This document shows positions 7,978 to 18,350 of a DNA stretch of 64,000 nucleotides, one piece after another; positions within the stretch are counted from its first letter, which is position 1, and the number at the start of each line of letters is the position of its first letter. The position numbers were made by a program, and so were the translations under genes. This DNA comes from Bacteroidales bacterium M6. Lineage in GTDB: Bacteria > Bacteroidota > Bacteroidia > Bacteroidales > Muribaculaceae. The DNA is taken from assembly GCA_001689485.1 (NCBI GenBank), contig LUJQ01000021.1:159056-223055 (forward strand), in the 5' to 3' direction. Under the pieces are notes generated by a model. It did not search any database, was not told where the DNA came from, and saw only the letters and a program-made list of their open reading frames with translations.

Positions 7978-8019
7978 AGCCCACGGCTCCGCCCACCCGG
8001 AACCGTGGGCTCTTTTTTT
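7978..8019 (+). terminator. Strong rho-independent terminator
   Basis: AGCCCACGG (7978-7986) pairs with CCGTGGGCT (8003-8011), with an inner TCCG/CGGA pairing, followed by seven T residues. The last upstream annotated gene ends 230 bases earlier behind its own hairpin, so this terminator implies a separate short transcript in the spacer. Confidence 0.8.
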
Positions 8020-8112
8020 ATACGTTCAAGAGCCTATATGGATTCATTGATTTCCAGCGTTAAAAAAGACTAATTAACACATCGGAATCATATTTATGTA
8101 ATTGCATATTTA

Positions 8113-8120
8113 TACATTTG
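8113..8120 (+). promoter_or_regulatory. -7 box for the S8 protease gene
   Basis: TACATTTG fits TAnnTTTG. No clear TTG is found at the proper distance upstream. Transcription would begin near 8127, leaving an 85-base leader before the ATG at 8212. Confidence 0.4.
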
Positions 8121-8211
8121 CAACTTGGTAATCCGTCGTTGACACAGCGCATTGACATTTTCATTCACGTTAAGGAATTTCCATTATTTTTAACCTATAA
8201 ATCAGCAGCTT

Positions 8212-11200
8212 ATGCAAAAAGTTTTTGTAAAGGCTATGCTTGCCGCCGTTGTGGCATTTGCCGGCATATCCTTTAATGCAGAAGCGGGCACGCAACCCCA
8301 CAAAGGGGTGATACGTGTGAAACTACAGCCCGAAATGGCACTACAGCTGGGACAGACGCCCCGGATGCAGACCCACGGAGGGGTTGTAACCACAGGCATC
8401 ACACCCCTCGACAGGGCTTCCCGCAGTGTAAAAGCGATGAGCATCCGACCAATGCTCCCCTACGCGCCCAAATTCGCGCGGCAAAGGGCTAAATACGGGC
8501 TCGACCGCTGGTATGTAATCAACTTCGACGAATCCGTATCACCCGACGAGGCTCGCAAAATCTTTGCTTCCACCGCCGGTGTGGAACACTCCGAAGTAAT
8601 CACCCCGATGTCGCTCAAGGAAGGCGGCAACGGATTCCGCAAACTCGACCGGACCGCAGTCCCGGCGAAAGCGGCAGCAAACATGCCGTTCAACGACCCT
8701 TTCCTGCCAAAGCAGTGGCACTATAAGAATTTCGGCGACATACCCTACAGTGTGGCCGGTGCCGACATCAACCTGTTCGAGGCCTGGAAAACCACAACAG
8801 GCCGGAAAGATGTGGTTGTGGCAATCATCGACGGCGGTGTGGACTACACCCACGAAGACCTTGCCGCCAACATGTGCATCAACTATGCCGAACTTAACGG
8901 CACACCGGGTGTCGACGACGACGGCAACGGATATGTCGACGACGTATATGGCTGGAACTTCTGCACCAACGAGGCTAAAATCTATCCCCACAGCCACGGT
9001 ACACACGTGGCCGGTACGGTAGCCGCCGTAAACAACAACGGCATCGGCGTGGCCGGTGTGGCCGGTGGTGACGGCACCCCAGGAAGCGGTGTCAAAATGA
9101 TTTCCTGCCAGGTGTTCGACACCCGTTCGGGAACCCAGGAAGGCGACTTTGCCGCAGCCATAGTCTATGCTGCGGAAAGAGGAGCAACCATAGCGCAATG
9201 CTCATGGGGCTGGCCTGGAATAGGCTATTATGAACAGGCCGTGCTCGACGCAATCGACTATTTCACCGCAGAGGCGCACTCCGACAACATGACCGGCGGC
9301 CTTTGCATCTTCGCCATGGGTAACGAAGGCGAAACCGGTGATTACTATCCCGGTTGCTATGACAAGGTTATAGGCGTTGCAGCCATGACTGCCGAGCTTA
9401 CACCCGCATCCTACTCCTGCAACGGCCCCGGTGTCGACATCACTGCTCCCGGCGGCCTCCTCGACTACGGCGAGGCACAAGGCGTGTTATCCACACTGCC
9501 CGGCAACGAATACGGATACAACGAAGGTACGTCGATGGCAACACCGCATGTATCAGGTGTTGCAGCACTCGTCCTGTCGAAATACGGTTCTCCCACATTT
9601 ATCAACGAAAACCTGCGCACCCAGTTGTTAACATCCGTCAACGACTTCTACAGCTTCGGAAACAACAAGGAAGTGGAAGGTCTTTTCGGTACCGGTTACC
9701 TTGATGCGGCAAAAGCCGTCAACATGAACCAAAGCGGTGCACCCGAATCTGTCAAAGATTTCGAACTCACAGCGGCACAGGACTACTTTGTCATTACCTG
9801 GACCATACCCGATGCACCCGACAAGAATGTCAGCAGCCATATCGTATATTATTCTACAGAACCGTTCGATGCCGGCAGCGACATTTCCAAACTGCCCAAG
9901 AAAGTGGTTGACACCAAATTCTTCTATTCAGGCGACGTATGCTCCGAAGAAATCGGCGGCCTCGCGAACCTCACCACCTATTATGTGGCTATCCAGGCAG
10001 TGAACCGCTGGGGAAATGCAGCACCCCTCTCACCGGTCAAAACCATCAAGACAAACGCCGGTCCGAAAATCACAATAGCAGAAAGCTCGCTCGACCTTGC
10101 CGCCACAGCTACAGCCCCGATTACCTCGGGAGTCCTTACGATAGGCAACGAGGCCGAAGGCATTCTGAAATGGGAAGCTTACAAACGCTCCGTATCCGCC
10201 GTCCTGGCTTCCGCCCGCCCAATGCCCGGAAGCACCGGCAAATACAAAGGGGCGCTGGCAGGGGCAAACGCCCCACGTGCGGCCGCAACCGTGGCAGCAG
10301 AATATGAAGCCAACGACTATCCCAAAGAAATATCCTATTCCGGGCAACTATGGGCAATGATCGAGGAAACCGACAAATCGCTCCCCAATTCGATGGCCCA
10401 ATGGTTCAAAGTCGACCCCGAAAAATACCCCGAAGGGTTCAACCTTACCGACCTCTGGTTCGACGCCCCGGCAGAAGGGACATTCGGTGCTGACCCGAAA
10501 ATCGCAATTTATAAAGGCGATGCCGCAATCTCGTCGGCAACCCTGCTTCAGAATGTGGACTACACGTTCTTCACCTACAACTACAACATCCCGCTTAACG
10601 AACAGCTCTGGTTCGCACCTGGTGAGTCGTTCTGGGTCGTGGCCCATTTCGATGCCGGGCAGGAGGGATTCCCCTTACCGATGGGACACTCCGGCACTAC
10701 TGCTACCAGCTCCTACAGCTTCATGAGCAACGACAACGGCAAAACCTGGACCCAGCTCTCAGAAGCACTCAAAGGAAGCAGCTACGAAAGCACGGCACAG
10801 GAATACGTATGGTCAGTCAAAGCACGCTCACTCAACCCCGACTGGAGCGCGTTCCTTGAACTTGACCCCATATCAGGCACCGTGAAGCAGGGTGAAACGC
10901 AGAAAGTGAACGTAAAGGCCGACGGTTCCACACTTGTCAACGGCAATTACAGTTTCAATGTCAATTTCTCCACAAACGAAACCGGTTCCAAAATCACATC
11001 CGTCCCTGTTAATCTGAATGTTGAAGACAACGAGCCATCTTTGGTCGTTCCCAAGGTTGTTGATTTCGGCAGCCTTCTCGTAGGCCAAAGCAAAACCATC
11101 GTTGTTGAAATTTTCAACAAAGGCTACGGCTCATTCAAGGGCTCGCAATGGGGTGCGGGAATCTTCTCCGACAACATCATATCCTCATCGCCCAACTTCA

Positions 11201-14200
11201 GCGGGCCGACATCGGTGCAGTCAGGGTTCCCGGCACGCTCCAAAGTCAATGTAGAGTTCACCTACACACCCCAGGCCGAAGGTTCGCATAACGGCTACAT
11301 CACATTCAAGGATAAAGACGGGCGCGAAGCCAAAATCCTATTGCAAGGTGTGGCAACAGAACCGGCAAAGCTGGCTGTAGAACCCTCCACCATCGATGCA
11401 GGCAAACTCACTCTCGGAGATGACCCTAAGGAACTTTCGTTCTCGATTACCAACGCCGGGAAATATCCGTTGGAATATGTGTTCCCGAAATTCTCTTCGG
11501 AAGTTGTGGAAGGTGCCGCAAACCTGCACAAATTCGGCTACACAGTGGCATCGACACTCGAAGGCTTCAATGAATTCGCCTACGAAAGCGCACCTTCATT
11601 AATCGGGGCCACCGACATCACTTCCAAATTTACCGACACCCAATACGTTACCGGCCCTATCAAACTCGGGTTCGACTTCCCGTATTACGGCAAGACTTAC
11701 GACCAGGTATATATCACATCCTACGGCGGTGTGATGTTTGCCCTGAACGAAACCTCATTCCGACCACCGCTTACCCCCGGCTCTTACGGCGTTCCCGGCA
11801 CCGGGCTGATTTCAGCCTACGGAAGCCAGCTCCAGATGAGCCCGGAATCAAAAGTGGAATACGCACTGAAGGATGGCAAATTCGTTGTAAACTTCTCAAA
11901 CGTATTAGCCGTGGTATATGACCTGAATTATGCTCCCGTATCATTCCATATGGCACTCTCGCCCAACGGCGACGTGGAAATATTCTACGACGAGTATAAC
12001 CCCGACAACTACTTCCAGGCAGGCAGCACGCTCTTCTGCGGTATCAACGACCCGGAAATGACCGACATGGTGACCATCACCTCTGCCGAAATGGCCGACT
12101 ACTGGGGCATGGACACCCCGACAGCTGAAAACGGCCGCTTCAAACTTTTCGGCACAGGGACAGCAGTCAAGTTCGAAGCTCCCCAGGCATCATTCGTGCG
12201 CACGCTCGAACCTGCTTACGGGCTTGTAGGCCCGGGCGAATCGGTCGAAGTAAAAGCTACCGTATCGGTCAATGACCAAATGAATGCCGGCCCGACATTC
12301 AACAACCTCGCAATCGTTACCAACGATCCGGCTCCGGCAATCTCTGCCGTGCGCTTCAACGCACTCATTGCCTCCGACGGGCTCAATGCCGCCGTAACGG
12401 TTGACGAAACCGAGATTGACTTCGGCCAGGTGTTCCGCACCTCAACGCTCGCCGTGCCGGTAACTGTGAAAAACAGCGGCCGTAACACCCTGACCATTAA
12501 TTATGCGACATTCGAAAAGGGAGTGATGGGAACAACCAACACCCTTCCGGCAGTTGTAAAACCGGGTTCGTCGCTCGACATAATGGTAAACATACCCACC
12601 GACAAGGAAGGCGATATGGCCGACAAGCTCACCGTATCGACCTCGGCTGGCGATGTCGACATAGCTATCAGCGGCAAGGTAATCGGTTGTCCCGAAGCAA
12701 CTCTCTCGTTCGACAATGTGACCGAAACTGTGGAAAGCGGCGCACCCCTCAGCCATCTGCTTGAATTGTCAAACACCGGTAACGAACCGATGACCTACGC
12801 ATTCTCTCCCGACCAGCTGGTCAAAATCAGAATGCCTGAAACCGCAGAAACCGAGATTTCATACACCTACGGTGCATCGGTCGACAAGAAAGCCACATTC
12901 GACTGGGTTGACATAGTAACGAACGGACTTGGCGAACATAACCCGTTCCGCTACTACAACTCACACGACTACATCGAAGTAGAGCTCCCGTTCGAATTCC
13001 CGTTCTATGGTGAGAAATACACTAAGATGTATATCTACAACACAGGCTTCATTTCATTCTCCGAACGCCACGACGACAAAATCTGGCCTGAACCTCCGGC
13101 CGAATTCCCCAACGGGACAGTGTACACGAACCTCATCGCACCTTACTGGGGACTTCATTCCATGAACACCACCAAAACCGCCGGCACATACCACTATGTA
13201 ACCGACAACCGCGCCGTGGTATCGTTCATGGAATACGGAAACTCTATGAACATCGGCGTCTGCTTCCAGGTAATCCTTGAACCTGACGGCTCATTCAAAT
13301 TCCAGTACCAGGCTTACGATGACAATGCCATCATCCTGAATGCCTACGGACTGGCAGGTGTCTCAAATGCGGATGCAACCGATGCCGTGCGCCTGCCCGA
13401 ACGCTTCATCAGCTTCGGCAACGCAGTGGAATTCACACCGGTGCACCAGAACACTATCGCCCCCGGTGAAAAGGAGGAAATCAAACTTGATTTCAACACC
13501 GACCACCTTGCGGGAGTTTATGAAACCGCCCTTGAGATAAACACCAATGTGCCTTCGGCTGAGAAAGTAAGCATACCCGTCGCGCTCACCATCACCGGCG
13601 AGGCAAAACCCGTTATTCCCGAATCGGTCGAGGTTGAACAGGTGCTCGGCTTCCGAAGCACAGACTTCTCAAACCCGATTGTGCAGCAAGGAGCATGCTA
13701 CGACGCACCCTTCCAGGTGGCCAACGAAGGCACCGCGGCCTTCACCCTGACAGGCGTCAACTTTGAAAGCCCGATGATTGATGATGAATTTATCGGGCCG
13801 ATGGCGGCGTTCATGCTCATGGCAAAACTTCCGACACGCGACTGGATGACAGGCGAACTGACAGGCGAGTACTCCTGGCAGATAGTAGAGCCCTCATTCT
13901 TCGAGCCGGTAGAAATCGGGCGCAAGCCGTTGGAATTCTCAATACCCATGATGGAAAACCCGCTTTGGATGACACCGGGGGTATATGAAGTGCCGGTACA
14001 GCTCACCTATGTAACTGCACCCGACAGCGAACCTGTAGAGAAAACCGTCAACGTCAAGTTTACCGTGACACCCGCCCCGGCAATGACCCTCGACAAAGAG
14101 GAAATCCGCCTCAGCGGCGTCGCAGATAACCACATGTCGGTCGAAACCCTCACCATAGGCAACTCCGGTGACTACAAACTGTCATACACTCTCCGCCTCG

Positions 14201-16008
14201 ACCCCACAGGCGTAGGCGAAGAACCTGAGGATATCGGCGGCGGTGGCATAGCCCCGACGGCTCATGCACGCACCAAGGCAGCCGATCTCAATGCTGCATT
14301 GAAAGAAATGTCGCGTGCATCATTCGCGGAGAAAATCAAGCCTGCCGAAAACGACAAGAACCCATTCGATGTCCCTTCCGATTTCGACTATACACAGGCC
14401 CTGTTCTACGATGCCATGCCCGGCCAGACAGCAAGCTGGAACTACGGTGCCAACTCGCTCTATGACGTGTTCAAAGCCTCTGTGGCATTCAAAGCCCCGA
14501 AGAACGGCATAAACATCTCGCACCTATACCTGCCGGTAACCATCGAGGACCAGCAGAATGTAACAATCAAGTTCGAGCTGATTGCCGGGGATGATCCCGA
14601 AGGCACCGATGTTATCGGCAAGGGATCGCTTTCCATCGCATCGCAGGCAAATCCCGCAACCGGGAACTTCTACATCGTTCCCCTTGAACGCCCCACCTAC
14701 CTCAATCCCGGAGAGGACTTCTGCGTAGTGGTAACCTATCCCGAAGGAATCAAATACCCCTCATATCTGTGTACCAAGGAGGAACCCGTGACAGCAGGAC
14801 GATATATGGCCTGGACTGAATCGGTAGGATGGTATGACGTGGCCGAGCTCTTCGAATCATCCAACGGTTCGTTAGGCTACATCCTCTCATGCCTTGAAAC
14901 CAAGCCGGGCGAACCGTGGATCAAACTCGTTTCCGAAACCTATGAAGGAGAAATCGCAGTAGGCAGCACATCGGAAATCAAGGTTCAGGTCAACGCCGGT
15001 GCGGCACGCATGGAAAAGGGCAACAAAGCAATGCTCGTTGTCAAGAGCAACGACCCCGACCAGTCACTGCTCAACTTCCCGATCTACCTCGACCTCAACG
15101 GCTCGCCGGTAATCGAAGCACCCGCAGCACGACTCTATGCCAAGGAGGGCGAAACCACAAACGTGACCATCCCTGTATCGGATCCCGACAACGATGACTT
15201 CACCGTCGAACTGACCGATCCCGAAGGTATCGCTGCCATTACCGAAGTTGTGGCCAACGCATCCGATGCCGGTGCCGAAATCACAACCGACGAAAACGGC
15301 ATTGTAACCGTTAAAGGCTGCACAGCCCCGGTTGCTGTCAAAGTAGCAATCAAACCTGACTTCGGCCAGGCCGGAACGCACACCTTCACACTCGCCGTAA
15401 ACGACGGCATGGGTCACAACGTCGCCAAACCTGTTTCCTACGAAGTGGAAAAAGTGAACCGTGCACCGCAAGCTATCGAAGCCGAACCCGTGGAAGTAGT
15501 GGTAGGAAAACTCTCGGAAGTCACCGACTTCGGCACTCTCTTCACCGATCCTGACGGCGACGAGATGACCTACACATTCACCCTCCCGGCCAATGACTTT
15601 GCCGAAGCGTTCACAACTTCGACAGGCGTTGTGTTCCAGGGCAAGGCCGTAGGCAAAACAACAGCTACCGTTACGGCTACCGACTCACACGGCCTTTCAG
15701 CCACAACCGGGCTTGTTGTAAGTGTCACCGAATCATCAGGCATTGACAACGTAGGTACCGACGCCGACGGGCTTGTACTTGTACAGGAAAACCCGTTCCG
15801 CGACAACCTCCGCCTTGTATGCCTCTCGGCCGGACGATTCACATTCGACGTATTCGACATGGCAGGTATGACCATACATCATAACACTGCCGATGTCCAG
15901 GCTGCCGACCACATGTCAATCGACCTCGGTGGCGCTCCTGCCGGAATGTATATCCTCCGTGTAACCGCCTCCGACGGTTCTGAAACCCACCGCCTCATCA
16001 AGCGCTGA
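8212..16008 (+). CDS. Very large secreted subtilisin-like serine protease (S8) with T9SS sorting domain
   Basis: A 2598-residue protein. A signal peptide ends near AEA (residue 25). An inhibitor-like propeptide segment precedes the S8 domain. The catalytic residues are all present: Asp207 (IIDGGVDYTHED), His262 (SHGTHVAGT), Asn371 (AMGNEGE, oxyanion) and Ser441 (EGTSMATPHVSG). A fibronectin III-like domain follows at about 510-600. Then comes a long series of Ig/ASH-like beta modules, with two copies of a module marked by FDFPYYGKTY (about 1154) and FEFPFYGEKY (about 1594). Two cadherin-like repeats (about 2305-2510) contain DPDNDDF and DPDGDEM. The last 85 residues form a type A sorting domain ending with PAGMYILRVTASDG and a basic tail. 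It is likely exported by the type IX system and anchored on the surface. It stands alone between a -7 box and a strong terminator. Confidence 0.93.
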   Translation: MQKVFVKAMLAAVVAFAGISFNAEAGTQPHKGVIRVKLQPEMALQLGQTPRMQTHGGVVTTGITPLDRASRSVKAMSIRPMLPYAPKFARQRAKYGLDRWYVINFDESVSPDEARKIFASTAGVEHSEVITPMSLKEGGNGFRKLDRTAVPAKAAANMPFNDPFLPKQWHYKNFGDIPYSVAGADINLFEAWKTTTGRKDVVVAIIDGGVDYTHEDLAANMCINYAELNGTPGVDDDGNGYVDDVYGWNFCTNEAKIYPHSHGTHVAGTVAAVNNNGIGVAGVAGGDGTPGSGVKMISCQVFDTRSGTQEGDFAAAIVYAAERGATIAQCSWGWPGIGYYEQAVLDAIDYFTAEAHSDNMTGGLCIFAMGNEGETGDYYPGCYDKVIGVAAMTAELTPASYSCNGPGVDITAPGGLLDYGEAQGVLSTLPGNEYGYNEGTSMATPHVSGVAALVLSKYGSPTFINENLRTQLLTSVNDFYSFGNNKEVEGLFGTGYLDAAKAVNMNQSGAPESVKDFELTAAQDYFVITWTIPDAPDKNVSSHIVYYSTEPFDAGSDISKLPKKVVDTKFFYSGDVCSEEIGGLANLTTYYVAIQAVNRWGNAAPLSPVKTIKTNAGPKITIAESSLDLAATATAPITSGVLTIGNEAEGILKWEAYKRSVSAVLASARPMPGSTGKYKGALAGANAPRAAATVAAEYEANDYPKEISYSGQLWAMIEETDKSLPNSMAQWFKVDPEKYPEGFNLTDLWFDAPAEGTFGADPKIAIYKGDAAISSATLLQNVDYTFFTYNYNIPLNEQLWFAPGESFWVVAHFDAGQEGFPLPMGHSGTTATSSYSFMSNDNGKTWTQLSEALKGSSYESTAQEYVWSVKARSLNPDWSAFLELDPISGTVKQGETQKVNVKADGSTLVNGNYSFNVNFSTNETGSKITSVPVNLNVEDNEPSLVVPKVVDFGSLLVGQSKTIVVEIFNKGYGSFKGSQWGAGIFSDNIISSSPNFSGPTSVQSGFPARSKVNVEFTYTPQAEGSHNGYITFKDKDGREAKILLQGVATEPAKLAVEPSTIDAGKLTLGDDPKELSFSITNAGKYPLEYVFPKFSSEVVEGAANLHKFGYTVASTLEGFNEFAYESAPSLIGATDITSKFTDTQYVTGPIKLGFDFPYYGKTYDQVYITSYGGVMFALNETSFRPPLTPGSYGVPGTGLISAYGSQLQMSPESKVEYALKDGKFVVNFSNVLAVVYDLNYAPVSFHMALSPNGDVEIFYDEYNPDNYFQAGSTLFCGINDPEMTDMVTITSAEMADYWGMDTPTAENGRFKLFGTGTAVKFEAPQASFVRTLEPAYGLVGPGESVEVKATVSVNDQMNAGPTFNNLAIVTNDPAPAISAVRFNALIASDGLNAAVTVDETEIDFGQVFRTSTLAVPVTVKNSGRNTLTINYATFEKGVMGTTNTLPAVVKPGSSLDIMVNIPTDKEGDMADKLTVSTSAGDVDIAISGKVIGCPEATLSFDNVTETVESGAPLSHLLELSNTGNEPMTYAFSPDQLVKIRMPETAETEISYTYGASVDKKATFDWVDIVTNGLGEHNPFRYYNSHDYIEVELPFEFPFYGEKYTKMYIYNTGFISFSERHDDKIWPEPPAEFPNGTVYTNLIAPYWGLHSMNTTKTAGTYHYVTDNRAVVSFMEYGNSMNIGVCFQVILEPDGSFKFQYQAYDDNAIILNAYGLAGVSNADATDAVRLPERFISFGNAVEFTPVHQNTIAPGEKEEIKLDFNTDHLAGVYETALEINTNVPSAEKVSIPVALTITGEAKPVIPESVEVEQVLGFRSTDFSNPIVQQGACYDAPFQVANEGTAAFTLTGVNFESPMIDDEFIGPMAAFMLMAKLPTRDWMTGELTGEYSWQIVEPSFFEPVEIGRKPLEFSIPMMENPLWMTPGVYEVPVQLTYVTAPDSEPVEKTVNVKFTVTPAPAMTLDKEEIRLSGVADNHMSVETLTIGNSGDYKLSYTLRLDPTGVGEEPEDIGGGGIAPTAHARTKAADLNAALKEMSRASFAEKIKPAENDKNPFDVPSDFDYTQALFYDAMPGQTASWNYGANSLYDVFKASVAFKAPKNGINISHLYLPVTIEDQQNVTIKFELIAGDDPEGTDVIGKGSLSIASQANPATGNFYIVPLERPTYLNPGEDFCVVVTYPEGIKYPSYLCTKEEPVTAGRYMAWTESVGWYDVAELFESSNGSLGYILSCLETKPGEPWIKLVSETYEGEIAVGSTSEIKVQVNAGAARMEKGNKAMLVVKSNDPDQSLLNFPIYLDLNGSPVIEAPAARLYAKEGETTNVTIPVSDPDNDDFTVELTDPEGIAAITEVVANASDAGAEITTDENGIVTVKGCTAPVAVKVAIKPDFGQAGTHTFTLAVNDGMGHNVAKPVSYEVEKVNRAPQAIEAEPVEVVVGKLSEVTDFGTLFTDPDGDEMTYTFTLPANDFAEAFTTSTGVVFQGKAVGKTTATVTATDSHGLSATTGLVVSVTESSGIDNVGTDADGLVLVQENPFRDNLRLVCLSAGRFTFDVFDMAGMTIHHNTADVQAADHMSIDLGGAPAGMYILRVTASDGSETHRLIKR

Positions 16009-16043
16009 CGCCACATGGCTTAAGCCGTCAGGCTGATAACGAA

Positions 16044-16078
16044 AACACCCTGCGCCATTTGGGCGCAGGGTGTTTTTT
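16044..16078 (+). terminator. Terminator of the S8 protease gene
   Basis: AACACCCTGCGCC (16044-16056) pairs perfectly with GGCGCAGGGTGTT (16062-16074) and is followed by a T run. A direct repeat, TTATGTGACTA, occurs twice in the following 60 bases; nothing else is seen before the next gene. Confidence 0.9.
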
Positions 16079-16178
16079 CTGTAACCTATCTGAGATTTAT
16101 ACGAGATTGCCGGTTATGTGACTAAACGGATTATGTGACTATTGATTAACCAATCCTGTCACAATCCGTCAGTCATCA

Positions 16179-18110
16179 TTATTTCACCTTCTTTGCAAAC
16201 GGTGCGACGGGCAACCCGCTTTCACCATAAAGATTGCCTCCCGGATAGTCGGCCCAGTTATACTTCGCTTCGACAGGAACGGAAACCAGCGGCGACGATA
16301 ACACCACGGTGTCATCACCGTCCAAACGGGCATTGGCATATGCGAACCTACCCTCTTTATCACCGATGATAAAACCTGTCAGGGCACTTGATGCGGGTTT
16401 CACCGGGCCGTTGAACTTGAGCACCATCTTCCCTACCTCGGCCTTGGCACTTATACATTCAGGGGCGGCATACACACAATCATGCCCGTAGTCGCGGTTA
16501 AGCGCTATGAGAGACAGGCGCCGTGCAACCTCCTGCTTGTTCGTAGGGTGTATGTCAACCGGGTTGCCAAGGTCGATGGCAACTGCCATGCCGGTGTTGG
16601 GAAGTTCCAAAGCTTTGGCCTGGCTCTCACGCAGATAAGCCCATGCCGATTCGGGCTGCACATTGCGTGGTGCCTGAAAACCGGCAAGCTGCACGAAATA
16701 GAAAGGCATCCTGTCATTCTTCCAGATTGCGCGCCAGTTGTTGATAAGCGATTTGAACAAAGGCTCGTATTGCCCGGCACGTCCCACATTCGAACAGCCC
16801 TGATACCATATCACGCCCTTGACAGGCATAACTTGCAACGGGTGAATCATGGCATTGTACAAAAACGTGGCAAAATTAGGTCCGTAACCCGGCTCGGGAC
16901 GACGCGGCAGCTTGCTTACATCCCCTGCCACAAAGTAGTTCCACTCCCCGGCAAGCGGGTATTTGACCCCGCCGGTTTCGGCATACAGATTTTCCGGCTC
17001 GCCCCATATGCCCCCGGTACCGGCATAATCAAGCACACGCACCGACACAACATTTTTGCCTGCCTTTACCAATTCGCCCGGAACGGTATAGGCACGATGA
17101 AGGTTCCACCCCTTTGTCGCACCAACCTGCCTGCCGTTGAAATACGTCATATCGTCATCATCGATAAACCCGAGATGAAGCTCGAGCGGCTTTCCGGCCG
17201 CAGCAGCAGGCAGGTCAAAAGAATATTGCATCCACACCAGGCCGTCGAAATCAGGCAGAACCGAATTCTCCCACATCCCCGGAACCTGGATTTTATCCCA
17301 TCCTTTACCCGACTGCATTTTGCCTCGGTCAAAATCCACATCGAGTTTCTCCAAACGGCTTTCCCATTCGGCCAGCCTGTCCTGATATTCAGCTGCAAGC
17401 CCTTCCATTGTGTAACCGGCACGTTCAAGCGCGGCAAGGTCATCCTCAAAACCGTCAATCCCCTTGAGATAGTCATACCCCGTCCATGCCTCGGCCACCG
17501 TTCCGCCCCAGCTCGAATCAATAATCCCCACAGGCACGCCTAGTTCCTCATGAAGCCTCAGGGCATAAAGATAGCCTACTGCCGAAAAATTCATGGTCGC
17601 CGGGGAAGCCTCTACCCATCCCCCCATGTTTACTTCGGCATCTTCAAGCGGGGCAGGCGATGTAACCCTCTTGATCTGAAGCAGGCGGATACCCGGATGA
17701 TGCGACGTGGCAACCACCTCTGCCTTGTTCATTATCTCACCCCATCCGTTAACCGGCATTTCCATGTTCGATTGCCCTGATGCAAGCCACACTTCGCCCG
17801 AAAGCACGTTGCACAGCACCTTGTCGTCACCCGTACCGTCAGAAAACACCATCGTGTAAGGGCCGCCCGCCACGGGGGTCGGGACAGTAAGGCGGAAACG
17901 CCCGTCCTTACCGGCCTTGGCTGTAGCCTTACCCCCGTCCCAGTCGGCAACCAAAGTCACTTCCGAACCTGGCATAGCCGTTCCTGGCACGGTAAGCGTG
18001 GAATTTTGTTGAACCACCATGTTGTCGGTAAAGAATTGAGGCAGTTGCACAACTGCCGAAACATCGGCAGCCAGAAGCGCCGCCCATGCAAACACTACGA
18101 TTTTTTTCAT
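16179..18110 (-). CDS. Sialate O-acetylesterase
   Basis: Removes O-acetyl groups from sialic acids or other acetylated glycans so that further glycosidases can act. The product of 643 residues starts MKKIVVFAWAALLAADVSA, a clear signal peptide; an upstream extension of the frame to 18503 has no signal and is excluded. It has the SASA/SGNH esterase motif SGQSNMEMP with nucleophile Ser114, the WYQGCSN block, and a late DIHPTNK motif supplying the Asp-His pair. A jelly-roll domain is inserted in the middle (around GFIDDDDMTYFNG). It stands alone on the minus strand, convergent with the S8 protease gene and divergent from the DUF5683 gene. The family usually sits in glycan-utilisation loci; here no other sugar enzyme adjoins. 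Confidence 0.92.
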   Translation of the reverse strand: MKKIVVFAWAALLAADVSAVVQLPQFFTDNMVVQQNSTLTVPGTAMPGSEVTLVADWDGGKATAKAGKDGRFRLTVPTPVAGGPYTMVFSDGTGDDKVLCNVLSGEVWLASGQSNMEMPVNGWGEIMNKAEVVATSHHPGIRLLQIKRVTSPAPLEDAEVNMGGWVEASPATMNFSAVGYLYALRLHEELGVPVGIIDSSWGGTVAEAWTGYDYLKGIDGFEDDLAALERAGYTMEGLAAEYQDRLAEWESRLEKLDVDFDRGKMQSGKGWDKIQVPGMWENSVLPDFDGLVWMQYSFDLPAAAAGKPLELHLGFIDDDDMTYFNGRQVGATKGWNLHRAYTVPGELVKAGKNVVSVRVLDYAGTGGIWGEPENLYAETGGVKYPLAGEWNYFVAGDVSKLPRRPEPGYGPNFATFLYNAMIHPLQVMPVKGVIWYQGCSNVGRAGQYEPLFKSLINNWRAIWKNDRMPFYFVQLAGFQAPRNVQPESAWAYLRESQAKALELPNTGMAVAIDLGNPVDIHPTNKQEVARRLSLIALNRDYGHDCVYAAPECISAKAEVGKMVLKFNGPVKPASSALTGFIIGDKEGRFAYANARLDGDDTVVLSSPLVSVPVEAKYNWADYPGGNLYGESGLPVAPFAKKVK

Positions 18111-18231
18111 GTCAGAGATATGTTTGAATTTATGGTCAGGACAACCCGGTAGGGAAGCCGTCACGGCTTCACATCCCCCCTGCCTATCTAACCTGAATTT
18201 AAGTAAAATATTGTGAAACAACGACACCCGT

Positions 18232-18262
18232 TTTGCCACGTGGGATATAATCCTTAAATTTG
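18232..18262 (+). promoter_or_regulatory. Promoter of the DUF5683-mltD run
   Basis: TTTG (18232-18235), 19 bases, TAAATTTG (18255-18262): a full consensus match. The predicted start (about 18269) places the hairpin at 18272-18292 at the extreme 5' end of the mRNA. Confidence 0.75.
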
Positions 18263-18271
18263 CAGTGACCG

Positions 18272-18292
18272 CAGAAGGCTGACAGCCTTCTG
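18272..18292 (+). promoter_or_regulatory. 5'-end hairpin in DUF5683 leader
   Basis: CAGAAGGCT-GAC-AGCCTTCTG is a perfect 9-bp stem with a 3-base loop, three bases from the predicted start of transcription and about 60 bases before the start codon. It could stabilise the mRNA; it is followed by six A residues rather than T, so it is not a terminator on this strand. Confidence 0.45.
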
Positions 18293-18350
18293 AAAAAACC
18301 GTAAAAACAATGACATCCAACCGCCCCGCACAGGTGCGGTGCCGCATAAT

